Assembly: GCF_032460525.1 (NCBI RefSeq)
Contig: NZ_CP135963.1
Coordinates: 744,001 to 808,000 of the forward strand
Length of the DNA stretch: 64,000 bases
Origin: Geodermatophilus sp. DSM 44513
Lineage (GTDB): Bacteria > Actinomycetota > Actinomycetes > Mycobacteriales > Geodermatophilaceae
Reading direction: 5' to 3'
Shown here piece by piece: positions 9,004 to 16,619 of this stretch. The translations under genes were made by a program, and so were the position numbers. Below the pieces are notes generated by a model. That model saw only the letters and a list, made by a program, of their open reading frames with translations. It was not told the origin of the DNA and searched no databases. Every line of letters begins with the position of its first letter. Position 1 is the first letter of the stretch.

Positions 9004-9177
9004 ATGCCCTTCTCCTTCCGCCTCACCAAGCGCCTCGGCCCGCTGCACCTGCACCTCGGCCGCCGCGGCATCTCGCACAGCCTCCACGCCGGTCCGGTGG
9101 GCTACAGCCCCCGCGGGCGCCGCTGGTCGGTCCGGCTGCCCGGCCCGTTCCGCTACGTGTTCTCGCGGCGCCGCTGA
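9004..9177 (+). CDS. Small DUF4236-like protein
   Basis: A 57-residue basic protein starting MPFSFRLTKRLGPLHLHLGRRG and ending in RRR. The layout (short beta-strand, aromatic residues, LHLHLGRRGISHS, then a glycine- and arginine-rich tail) resembles the DUF4236 family, whose members start with a similar KxxxLGPxxxLNxSxxGxxxS pattern. A clear AGGAGA ribosome binding site lies at about 8992-8997, seven bases before ATG 9004, which supports translation. Function unknown. Confidence 0.65.
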   Translation: MPFSFRLTKRLGPLHLHLGRRGISHSLHAGPVGYSPRGRRWSVRLPGPFRYVFSRRR

Positions 9178-9181
9178 CCGG

Positions 9182-9478
9182 TCACGGACGGGGGTTCGTG
9201 CGGGTCCAGCCGCGGTCGTCCCGCCGCCGGCCCAACGCCGCGGCGCAGCGGCGGCACACGTCCTGCACCTCCTCGGCGTGCCGGCCGGACTCCGGCTGCA
9301 CGTCGGCCCAGGAGACGTGCGGGAAGCGGGTCAGCCGCGACCTGTGCAGCGACAGTCCGCACACGGTCTCGTTGCGCCCGCGCTCCCACCCGTGCACCTC
9401 CCCGGCGGGGTAGCGGACGCCGTCCTCGGGATCGACCCACTGCCCGGCGGCCGCGACCGCCGCGTTGCGCACTGCCAT
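9182..9478 (-). CDS. Conserved actinobacterial hypothetical protein
   Basis: 98 residues, no membrane helix or signal peptide. Two cysteine pairs or singles (ETVCGLSL and VQDVCRRC) sit in a layout (HGWERGRNETVCGL...FPHVSWADV) often seen in small uncharacterised actinobacterial proteins and possibly binding a metal. Start ATG 9478. It is convergent with the DUF4236-like gene and divergent from the island that begins near 9.5 kb, so it marks the left edge of the conserved backbone. I do not recognise a function. Confidence 0.6.
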   Translation of the reverse strand: MAVRNAAVAAAGQWVDPEDGVRYPAGEVHGWERGRNETVCGLSLHRSRLTRFPHVSWADVQPESGRHAEEVQDVCRRCAAALGRRRDDRGWTRTNPRP

Positions 9479-9628
9479 GGTCCGCCAGGTACCCGTCCGG
9501 CCTCGGAGTTGCAGCGCGGCGCCGCTCCTGATGCAGCGGGATTGCCCGACACGGCCCGGAACTCTCCGTATCCGTTTGGTTGCTGGTTAGGGTCGCCGGG
9601 ACGACGGGTGGTGCGAGGGGGCGCGAGC

Positions 9629-11047
9629 ATGACCGAGGAGAGCTGGCACGAGGCGCGGTTGATCCCGACATCGGGCATCAGTGGCTCGGAGGAACAAGAA
9701 CGTCGCGCCACTTCTGCGCTGCTCGCCGTGTTGACCGCTGTCCGAGAGTTCGGTCGTGCTGTGACGCAACCTCTCGGGGCGCCAGCCGGGACCGTGCAGG
9801 CGTTCATCGAGGTCCCGTTCACCTTGGGCGACAAGCGCGTGTACCCCGACGGGTTGATCCGGGTGTCGCGGGGGCAGCGGACGTGGACCGCCCTCGTCGA
9901 AGTGAAGACGGGCAACAACGAGCTGAGCGTCGAGCAATTGGAGAACTACCTGGACGTCGCCCGAGATCACGGGTTTGACGCGCTGTTGACGATCAGCAAC
10001 GAGATTCCTCCGGCAGCGGGACAGCATCCGACGAAGGTCGACAAGCGCAAATTGCGCAAGGTCGCACTGCACCATCTGCCGTGGAACCACATCTTGGCGC
10101 AGGCGGTGGTGCAGAAGGAGCACCGAGGAGTCGCTGATCCCGACCAGGCGTGGATCCTGGGCGAGTTGATCCGTTACCTGGAGCACCCGCGATCCGGGGC
10201 CCTCGAGTTCGAGGACATGGGAGGTTCTTGGGTTGCGGTCCGGGATGCCGTCAAGACAGGGACGCTTCGCGCCTCCGACAAGGGGGCGGCCGAGGTCGCT
10301 GCTCGCTTCGACGCCCTGCTTCGTTACGTGTCCCTACGTCTCGGCCGCACGCTTGGCACGGAGGTCGTCCCTGCCGTGACGCGGAAGGAGGTGGCCGAGC
10401 CGGCGTTGCGGACGTCTGCACTGGTGGACGGCCTCACCAAGGAGGGGCGCCTCTCCGGTGCCATCCGCATCCCGAATGCCGTCGCACCCCTCAACATCGA
10501 GCTCGACCTGCGATCCGGCTGCGTGACCTGCCTCGTGGAGATCGACGCGCCGAGGGAAGGACGACCGACCACGAGGATCAACTGGCTGGTGCGTCAGCTG
10601 AAGACCGCACCTGAGTCGTTGAGAGTCGAGGCATTCGCGGCTCATGCGCGTGGGCTGAGCACTGCGAGCCTGCTCAAGGAGGTCCGCGAAGACCCGGCGG
10701 TTCTCGTGCAGGACCCGAAGCGCGACCTGCGAAGCTTCCGCATCGCCGTCACGACTCCACTCGGGCCGAAGAGAGGGCGAGGTCGCGGGGGTGCCATCGA
10801 CTCGGTCATCGACGCGGTCGACACCTTCTACGCGGAAGTGATCCAGCACCTCAAGGCATGGACTGCAGCGCCCCCCAAGATGCGTGAGGTCGCAGGGCTA
10901 CCGGAAGCCGACGCGGCGCTGATCAGTACCGCGCTGTCGTCGCAGGACGGGATCGATGCGGTCGAGAGCCGTGCGGCAGCGGCCGAAGAGGCCTCTGGTC
11001 TGCTGGACGACGTGAACTCGACGATGCCTGAGGCGAGCGAGACGTGA
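9629..11047 (+). CDS. PD-(D/E)XK nuclease-like protein of unknown function
   Basis: 472 residues. The N-terminal part has a good PD-(D/E)XK pattern: YPDGLI with Asp74, then ALVEVKTG with Glu91 and Lys93, followed by a helix (QLENYLDVARDHG). The rest, about residues 200-440, is not recognised; it looks alpha/beta with a small basic patch (GPKRGRGRGG). Base composition is visibly less GC-rich than the flanking genes, suggesting transfer. It lies in the tRNA-Arg-linked island with the Fic gene. A role in genome defence or stress is plausible but is inference from fold and setting. Confidence 0.65.
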   Translation: MTEESWHEARLIPTSGISGSEEQERRATSALLAVLTAVREFGRAVTQPLGAPAGTVQAFIEVPFTLGDKRVYPDGLIRVSRGQRTWTALVEVKTGNNELSVEQLENYLDVARDHGFDALLTISNEIPPAAGQHPTKVDKRKLRKVALHHLPWNHILAQAVVQKEHRGVADPDQAWILGELIRYLEHPRSGALEFEDMGGSWVAVRDAVKTGTLRASDKGAAEVAARFDALLRYVSLRLGRTLGTEVVPAVTRKEVAEPALRTSALVDGLTKEGRLSGAIRIPNAVAPLNIELDLRSGCVTCLVEIDAPREGRPTTRINWLVRQLKTAPESLRVEAFAAHARGLSTASLLKEVREDPAVLVQDPKRDLRSFRIAVTTPLGPKRGRGRGGAIDSVIDAVDTFYAEVIQHLKAWTAAPPKMREVAGLPEADAALISTALSSQDGIDAVESRAAAAEEASGLLDDVNSTMPEASET

Positions 11048-11224
11048 TCGCCACGTGCAGCATCCGCAGGAGGTCGACCGGAGCATCCGGCTGACGGGGA
11101 TGTCGAGCGGACCGGACCGATGTGCCGTGGGAGTCGCAGCAGGAATCAAACCCGTACTCGGTTATGCCGTCCGAGGCTGAACTCCTATGCGACGGCTTTC
11201 CAGAGCTGGTCCTCTGGTGTGGGC

Positions 11225-12442
11225 TCAGCGTGTGATGTCTCCTGTTCGGAGCACCTCACGAGCGGTGAGGACCTCAAGGACGCCGGGCGCTTCGAAGAGG
11301 CGGCCATAGGAGCGACCAGTTCTCTCGCGGAGTATGCCGAGTCTCACCAGACGTGCCACGGCTTTGTTCACTGTCTGGAACGTGCTGTTGAGGCGGGTCG
11401 CCGTCCGGGACACATCGATGTACGGGTAGGCGATCAAGGACTCGGCCAGGTCCCGGATCAGCCCGGATGCGCCAACGTCCCGGAGCCTGTGGGCATAGGC
11501 CTCCTGCACCCGAAGCAGGCGGTCGACTCGAACCGCGGTGTCGAGGGCTGAGAACTCGATGCCCTCGGCAAAAAATCGCACCCATCCGTCCCAGTCACCG
11601 CTGGCGCTGACCTCGAAGAGGCGGTCCTGGTAGTTCCGGCGACGCTGCTCGAACCATGGAGAGATGCTCAACAGCGGGTCCTCGAGCGCACCGTCCTGGA
11701 TGAGCTGTAAGACGACGAGCAGGCGGCCGATGCGGCCGTTGCCGTCATTGAAGGGGTGCAGGGCCTCGAACTGATAGTGGGCCATGGCCGCGGAGACCAC
11801 CGGGTCACGGCGTTCGGTGCGGGAGTTGTTGGTCCAGTCAAGTAGGTCGCGGAGGGACCGTTGCAGCTCCTCTCCAGGCGGAGGCGGGACATAGCGTGCG
11901 CTTTCCAAGCTCGATGAGGTGGTCTCACCGATGGCCACTTGGATGGTGCGGATGTGTCCGGCTTGTTCGGTGTCAGCGTGCGTGCCGCGGGCGAGCCGGC
12001 CCTGCATGTCTTCCACCATGGCGACCCCCAAGGGACGTCCATCTGCGACCTCGGCAAAGCCGTACTCGGCGGTCTGTACGTAGTTGAGGACTTCTGCAAG
12101 CTCAACCGAGAGGGGAATCTCATCAGCTGCATCGGCTGCAAGCACGTCCTCCAGAGGTGCGAAGGTCCCTTCGAGTGCTGAGGTGCTCTGGGCCTCACGT
12201 CGAAGCGTTGGGCGCCGGAGCAGCCCCGGTTGAGGCACCTGCCGTCCGGCTTGCAGGAGGCGCCCAAGCGCGTGGCCGGCACGGCTCACGGCCCGCCATG
12301 TCTGGACAGATAGCGCCGGCTCGTCGTCCAGCGGATCGGGGATGAAGGCGAAGTGGTCGTACTCGCGACCGGTCCGTCCGTCGGTCCCGCGGATCCTCTC
12401 CAAGTGACCGACTGGTGACGCGGCGAAGCGCTCGACCTGCAC
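11225..12442 (-). CDS. Fic family protein with N-terminal inhibitory motif and C-terminal winged helix
   Basis: 405 residues. The catalytic loop HPFNDGNGRIGR (residues 229-240) matches the complete FIC consensus, so AMP-transfer activity is expected. An inhibitory motif TSALEG (87-92) matches (S/T)xxxE(G/N) and lies N-terminal to the FIC core, which places it in the class II, self-inhibited type. Residues about 320-400 form a winged-helix DNA-binding domain (TATRLNSTFQTVNKAVARLVRLGIL). The start is GTG 12442. Inverted repeats just upstream could be its own operator. Lower GC than neighbours and the nearby broken integrase point to acquisition. Confidence 0.92.
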   Translation of the reverse strand: MQVERFAASPVGHLERIRGTDGRTGREYDHFAFIPDPLDDEPALSVQTWRAVSRAGHALGRLLQAGRQVPQPGLLRRPTLRREAQSTSALEGTFAPLEDVLAADAADEIPLSVELAEVLNYVQTAEYGFAEVADGRPLGVAMVEDMQGRLARGTHADTEQAGHIRTIQVAIGETTSSSLESARYVPPPPGEELQRSLRDLLDWTNNSRTERRDPVVSAAMAHYQFEALHPFNDGNGRIGRLLVVLQLIQDGALEDPLLSISPWFEQRRRNYQDRLFEVSASGDWDGWVRFFAEGIEFSALDTAVRVDRLLRVQEAYAHRLRDVGASGLIRDLAESLIAYPYIDVSRTATRLNSTFQTVNKAVARLVRLGILRERTGRSYGRLFEAPGVLEVLTAREVLRTGDITR

Positions 12443-12459
12443 GGATGCCTCCCGTCACT

Positions 12460-12518
12460 TGTCACGCCGACGTGCATGCGTGTGACAGGTTTTCACGTTG
12501 AGCTGGGTTGTGCGTGAA
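12460..12518. promoter_or_regulatory. Two spaced inverted repeats upstream of the Fic gene
   Basis: TGTCAC (12460-12465) and GTGACA (12482-12487) form one dyad, and TTCACG (12492-12497) and CGTGAA (12513-12518) form a second with a similar 15-16 base spacer. Another TTCACG follows at about 12534. They start 18 bases before the Fic start codon on its coding strand. Since the Fic protein has a DNA-binding tail, autoregulation is an attractive reading, but this is inference. Confidence 0.35.
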
Positions 12519-12696
12519 TTCCAGCGGTGTTACTTCACGTCGACCAACACTGGGACCCGGTCGCTGACCAAGACTGGTCCGTCCGAGGCGGAGCACCCCC
12601 AGGCGCTACGCCGTACCAGGGGTCCCGGGACACCCGGCTCTCGAGTGCGAGCACGTCAGCGACGGCCACGTCCATCCATGAGCCATCGGGCCCCAC
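12519..12696. other. Non-coding stretch between Fic operator region and integrase remnant
   Basis: Together with its flanks, 12443-13061 is a stretch of more than 600 bases without an intact gene. This sub-part shows no convincing coding frame, RNA or repeat beyond one further TTCACG word near 12534. It probably represents the decayed 5' part of the integrase gene. Confidence 0.4.
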
Positions 12697-13057
12697 AGAT
12701 CCGGCTGCTGACCGGGCATGTGGCGCGACCCCCTGCGGGTCGGCAACTCCCGGCGGTACTGGTTCCACCGGTCGGCAGTCGCCGCCGGTCTACCGGCCTG
12801 GTATCGCACGAGCTCCGTCACACCGCGGCGTCGCCGCCGTCCCCTTCGGCGCGTCGGTGAAGGGGGTGCAGTCGATGCTGGGCCACGCCTCGGCGCAGAT
12901 GACGCTGGACCGGTACGGCCACCTGTTCCCCGACGAGCTCGACGCGGTCGCAGACCGCTTGGACGCCGCTCGTGCTGACCAGGTGCTGACCGAGCCCCGA
13001 CCTGACGCCCCTGTGGCCCGCATCCGGCGCGCGGACCAGCCGCTGACCAGCACTTCT
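12697..13057 (+). pseudogene. Tyrosine recombinase (phage-type integrase), broken C-terminal remnant
   Basis: Three reading frames together spell a decayed integrase C-terminus. RVGNSRRYWFHRSAVAAGLP lies in one frame, SHELRHTAAS with the H-x-x-R catalytic motif in a second (about 12801-12830), and SVKGVQSMLGHASAQMTLDR plus YGHLFPDELDAVADRL with the catalytic GH and Tyr in a third (about 12852-12965). At least two frameshifts separate them, and no N-terminal domain is recognisable upstream. The remnant lies next to the 3' end of tRNA-Arg, the classic position for an integrase at its attachment site, so it marks the right end of an old integrated element. Confidence 0.85.
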
Positions 13058-13061
13058 GCGG

Positions 13062-13134
13062 TGCCCCCGGCAGGATTCGAACCTGCGACGCACGGTTTAG
13101 GAAACCGATGCTCTATCCCCTGAGCTACGGGGGC
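13062..13134 (-). tRNA. tRNA-Arg (anticodon CCU)
   Basis: The complement folds as a complete 73-base cloverleaf. The acceptor stem is GCCCCCG/CGGGGGC with discriminator A, the D arm is GCTC/GAGC, the anticodon loop TTCCTAA gives anticodon CCU (reads AGG), and the T arm is GCAGG/CCTGC around TTCGAAT. CCA is not encoded. The 3' end faces the broken integrase, so this gene is the probable integration target of the neighbouring island. Confidence 0.95.
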
Positions 13135-13172
13135 TCGCCGGCGCGGGGCCGGCCGGGGCGTACCGGTCGAGG

Positions 13173-14075
13173 TTAGCGGGCCGTCGCCGTCCGCTCCGGA
13201 GGCCGGTGCCGGGCCCGGCCGGCCGCCAGGTCCGCTGCCGTCGCGACGCCCGGCGCCTCGTCCCGGTGCGCGGGTCCGGGCGTCGGCCGGTTGGCCGCAC
13301 GGACCGTCTCCCGCACGAGCCGGGTGATCGTCCGTGGCCGGTCGGACTGCGGGGCGTGCCCGGCCCAGGCCAGCGGCACGAACCGGGACCGCGGCACCAG
13401 CGGCCGGTAGCGCGCCGTCTGGCCCGAGGCGACCCAGTCGGCCACCCCCTGGACCAGGGTGACCGGGCAGTCGATGCGGCGCAGGCCCCTCGGCACGTCC
13501 AGCAGCAACCCCCACAGCAGGGTGCGCCAGAAGGCGCGGGAGTCGGCGAAGCCCTCACGGGCCCCGGCGGCCTCCTCGGCCGACGTGCTCCACGGGCGCG
13601 CCTTGAGCGGCGCCAGCAGCGCGGTGCGCCCGGCCGGGGAGCGGGACAGCCGGGTCACCAGTGGCCTCCCGGCGCGCAGGGCGACCCGCGCCAGCGCCAT
13701 CCCCCCGCCCTGCACCACCCGCTCCCGCGGCAGGTTCAGCCCCGACGGCGCGATCGCGACCACCGACCGCGCCCGCCTGCGCACGGCCAACTCCAGTGCC
13801 ACCCGGGCGCCGAGGGAGTCGCCGAGCACGTGCACCCGGCCGGCGCCCTGCGCGTCGAGGGTCCGCTCGACCGCGTCGGTGATGGCGGCCACCGTGGGCC
13901 GGCCGTCCAGGGCCGGTGAGCCGCCGACGCCGGGCAGGTCGACGTCCAGCACGTCGAAGGTCCCCGCGAGGTCCTCGACGACGGCGGCGAAGTCACGGCG
14001 GGAACTGCCCATGCCGTGGAGCAGCAGCAGGGGCTCCCCGATGCCGGTCCGGGTGAGGGAGAGCGGTGCGGTCAC
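13173..14075 (-). CDS. Alpha/beta hydrolase
   Basis: 300 residues with the alpha/beta hydrolase order: PLLLLHGMGSSRRDF with the oxyanion HG, the nucleophile elbow GDSLGA (Ser near residue 97), a later acidic residue in TLVQGVADWV, and the histidine in AWAGHAPQSDRP. The last ~35 residues are polar, low in complexity and probably disordered. The start is GTG 14075. Substrate unknown; esterase, thioesterase or lactonase are all possible. It lies downstream of tRNA-Arg's 5' side and is not part of the island. Confidence 0.82.
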   Translation of the reverse strand: MTAPLSLTRTGIGEPLLLLHGMGSSRRDFAAVVEDLAGTFDVLDVDLPGVGGSPALDGRPTVAAITDAVERTLDAQGAGRVHVLGDSLGARVALELAVRRRARSVVAIAPSGLNLPRERVVQGGGMALARVALRAGRPLVTRLSRSPAGRTALLAPLKARPWSTSAEEAAGAREGFADSRAFWRTLLWGLLLDVPRGLRRIDCPVTLVQGVADWVASGQTARYRPLVPRSRFVPLAWAGHAPQSDRPRTITRLVRETVRAANRPTPGPAHRDEAPGVATAADLAAGRARHRPPERTATAR

Positions 14076-14138
14076 CCCTGTGCGGTACCCGGGGTCCCTC
14101 CCGGGTGTGGCATGAGTCCGGTCACGGCGGGCCCGCGG

Positions 14139-15431
14139 TCAGCGATCCGCACCCGCCGGGGAGCCGACGCGGGACAGCCCCATCGACAGGCCGATGGCGA
14201 CCACGATGCCGATGACCGGCGGGATGCCGGTGCCGAGCTCGGCGCTGAGCCACGCGAGGGACGCGGCCACCGCGTAGGCCAGCAGGTTGGGCCAGCGCAC
14301 CAGCGGCGGCACGGTGCCGGCCGGCACGCCGCGGCGCCGCCAGCGGGCGAGGAAGTCGCCGATGATCACGCCTCCGAGCGGCGGGATGAACGTCCCGAGC
14401 AGTCCCAGGTACTCGACGAGGTGGTTCTGCACCCCGGTCAGGGCGAGCGCGGTGCCGATCACCGCACCGCCGACCACGAAGGGGCCCTTGCTCGGCCGGT
14501 CGAACAGCTCGGCCCCGGCCACGCCGAAGGCGTAGGCGGTGTCGGCGTTGCTCTTCCACAGGTTCCCGAACAGCAGCACCAGACCCCAGCCGACCAGCCC
14601 GAGCTGGTACAGGACGAGCACGAAGTCGCCCTCGCCGAAGGTCAGCGCCCCGATCGCGCCGAAGAACACCATGAGCCCGTTGCCGACGAGGAAGCCGACG
14701 ACGCAGGCCCACACCGCGTGCGAGCCGCGCCGGGCGAACCGGGTCCAGTTGGGGGCCTGGGTGCCGGCGGACACGAACGTGCCGACGACGGTGGTGATCG
14801 CCACGGCGACGGCCATCGACCCGGTCGGCTGCACCCCGGTCAGCCCCTGCAGGCCGCCGACCTCCTGCAGCGACCGGCCGACCACCCAGAACGCCAGCAC
14901 GAGGATGAGCGGGGTGGAGACCAGCGACACCCAGTACATGCCGCGGTAGCCCCAGTAGGCGGTGAGGCACATCAGCGCGCTGGTGCCGACCATGACCGCG
15001 GCGCGGGCACCGTAGGACCGCCAGTCCAGCGCCTGCGCGGTCAGGTCGCCGATGGTGCCGACGACGACGCCGTACCAGCCGATCTGCGTGCCGCCCAGCA
15101 GGATCGAGGCGAGCTTCGCCCCGCGGGTGCCCAGCGTGTAGCGGGCCATGACCACGGTGGTGAGGCCCGTGCGCGCGCCGATCCAGCCCATCACGGCCAC
15201 GTAGCCGCCGAGGACCAGCGACCCGGCGAGGATGACGAGCACGAGGTCGTCGAAGGCGAACGCCGGCCCCAGCGTGGCACCGGCCAGCATGGTCGGGGTG
15301 AACACGGTGAAGCCGAGGAGCACGACCGCGATCGAGAAGAACGACTTCCGCGCGTGCGCCGGGACCGGCGTGACCGGGTAGTCGGGGTCGACGACGTCGG
15401 CCGGGGACGCCGCGGTCCGGGCGGCGGTCAC
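14139..15431 (-). CDS. codB: Cytosine/purine permease, NCS1 family (CodB-like)
   Basis: 430 residues with about twelve membrane helices. NCS1 features include GATLGPAFAFDDLVLVILAG, GGTQIGWYGVVVGTIGD in the central helices, and QNHLVEYLGLLGTFIPPLGGVIIGDF near the substrate site, as in CodB and its relatives. It imports cytosine or a related nucleobase with sodium or protons. Its GTG start overlaps the stop of the upstream cytosine deaminase gene (GTGA), so import and deamination are translated together. Confidence 0.88.
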   Translation of the reverse strand: MTAARTAASPADVVDPDYPVTPVPAHARKSFFSIAVVLLGFTVFTPTMLAGATLGPAFAFDDLVLVILAGSLVLGGYVAVMGWIGARTGLTTVVMARYTLGTRGAKLASILLGGTQIGWYGVVVGTIGDLTAQALDWRSYGARAAVMVGTSALMCLTAYWGYRGMYWVSLVSTPLILVLAFWVVGRSLQEVGGLQGLTGVQPTGSMAVAVAITTVVGTFVSAGTQAPNWTRFARRGSHAVWACVVGFLVGNGLMVFFGAIGALTFGEGDFVLVLYQLGLVGWGLVLLFGNLWKSNADTAYAFGVAGAELFDRPSKGPFVVGGAVIGTALALTGVQNHLVEYLGLLGTFIPPLGGVIIGDFLARWRRRGVPAGTVPPLVRWPNLLAYAVAASLAWLSAELGTGIPPVIGIVVAIGLSMGLSRVGSPAGADR

Positions 15432-15925
15432 GCCTGCTCGCCGATGTCCTCGGCCCACAGCTCGGGGCGTTCGGTGAGCATCCGCGCCATGAGCGCCCGG
15501 CAGTCCGGGTCGTCGAGGACGTCGACCTGCACGCCGTGCGACCGCAGCAGCTCCTCCGAGACCTGGAAGCTGCGGTTCTCCCCGACGACGACGCGCGGGA
15601 TCTCGTAGAGCAGCGCCGTCCCCGCGCACATGAAGCAGGGCGAGAGGGTCGTGTAGAGGGTGCTGCGGCGGTAGACCCCCGCGGACAGCCGACCCGCCCG
15701 CTCGATGCAGTCGGTCTCCCCGTGCCGGATGGCGCTGCCCATCTGCACGCGGCGGTTGCGGCCCACGGCCAGCACCCGGTCGCCGTCCACCAGGACCGCC
15801 CCGATCGGGACGCCCCCCTCCTCCCAGCCGGTGCGGGCCTGGTCGACGGCCAGGCCGAGGAGGAAGCGGTCGCGCTCCTCCGCGGTCAGGTCGGGCGGGA
15901 CGGTCGGCGGGGCCGGTGTGGTCAC
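15428..15925 (-). CDS. Cytosine deaminase, fungal FCY1-like CDA-fold type
   Basis: 165 residues. Zinc ligands and catalytic Glu are HGE at 68-70 and PCFMC (Cys97, Cys100). The surrounding sequence (LYTTLSPC, IPRVVVGEN, and the ending ERPELWAEDIGEQ) is much closer to the yeast cytosine deaminase type than to bacterial CodA, an amidohydrolase. It converts cytosine to uracil in the cytoplasm for pyrimidine salvage. A strong ribosome binding site (GAGGAGG) precedes GTG 15925. The coupling with the CodB-like permease supports cytosine as substrate. Confidence 0.88.
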   Translation of the reverse strand: MTTPAPPTVPPDLTAEERDRFLLGLAVDQARTGWEEGGVPIGAVLVDGDRVLAVGRNRRVQMGSAIRHGETDCIERAGRLSAGVYRRSTLYTTLSPCFMCAGTALLYEIPRVVVGENRSFQVSEELLRSHGVQVDVLDDPDCRALMARMLTERPELWAEDIGEQA

Positions 15926-16131
15926 GGGTCCTCCTCGGGGGACGGCGGCGCTGCGGATCGTCCAGGCCGCTCCGGCGTGGTGTCCAGCGCCGGCTCGCCA
16001 CCCCGACGCGGGACCGAGGGGGTGGACGGCGGACCTGTGGACGGCCGAGTGCGTGCTCTGCCACGTCGAACGCGTGCTGCGCTGGGGTGCCCTGGCGGCG
16101 CCCGCGCTGGTGACGGCGGCAGGATGGGGGC

Positions 16132-16578
16132 ATGGGTCAGGTCGTCGCCACCGCCGAGCACGTCGTCGCAGCCCCCGTGGACCGGGTGCGTTCCGCTCTC
16201 GCCGACTACGAGGGGGTGCGGCCCCGCGTGCTGCCCGAGCAGTACAGCGCCTACCGGGTGCAGAGCGGCGGGCAGGGCGCGGGCACCCGGGTGGCCTGGC
16301 GGTTCGCCGCCACCTCCAAGCGGGTGCGCGACCAGCTCGTGGAGGTCAGCCAGCCCGACCCGGACACCCTGGTCGAGACCGACACCCGCTCCTCCATGGT
16401 CACCACCTGGACGCTGCACCCCGCCGACGCCGGGGCGACCACCGTCCGGGTGCGCACCACCTGGAACGGCGCCGGCGGCATCGGCGGCTTCTTCGAGCGG
16501 ACCTTCGCCCCCCGCGGGCTGCGCCGGACCCAGGAAGAGCTGCTCACCCGCCTGGACCGCGAGCTCGCCACCCGCTGA
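16132..16578 (+). CDS. SRPBCC (START-like) superfamily protein
   Basis: 148 residues with the polyketide cyclase/START-like layout: VVAAPVDRVRSALADYEGVRPRVLP at the N-terminus, alternating strands through TRVAWRF and LVETDTRSSMVTTWTL, and a long C-terminal helix (GLRRTQEELLTRLDREL). Such proteins bind hydrophobic ligands in a cavity; enzymatic residues cannot be picked out. The ATG at 16132 follows a purine-rich site. The next gene, a sirtuin, is on the same strand 41 bases away. Confidence 0.8.
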   Translation: MGQVVATAEHVVAAPVDRVRSALADYEGVRPRVLPEQYSAYRVQSGGQGAGTRVAWRFAATSKRVRDQLVEVSQPDPDTLVETDTRSSMVTTWTLHPADAGATTVRVRTTWNGAGGIGGFFERTFAPRGLRRTQEELLTRLDRELATR

Positions 16579-16619
16579 GGCCACGGGCGCCGGTGGACGT
16601 CGCGGGGGACCATGGCGGC

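Noticed and set aside
9479..9628. Left attachment site of the tRNA-Arg island
   Set aside because: No good copy of the tRNA 3' end was seen between the backbone hypothetical gene and the nuclease-like gene.
12527..13123. A frame that reads through the integrase remnant into tRNA-Arg
   Set aside because: It ends inside the tRNA and lacks the upstream catalytic motifs, which lie in other frames. It is better described as a pseudogene.
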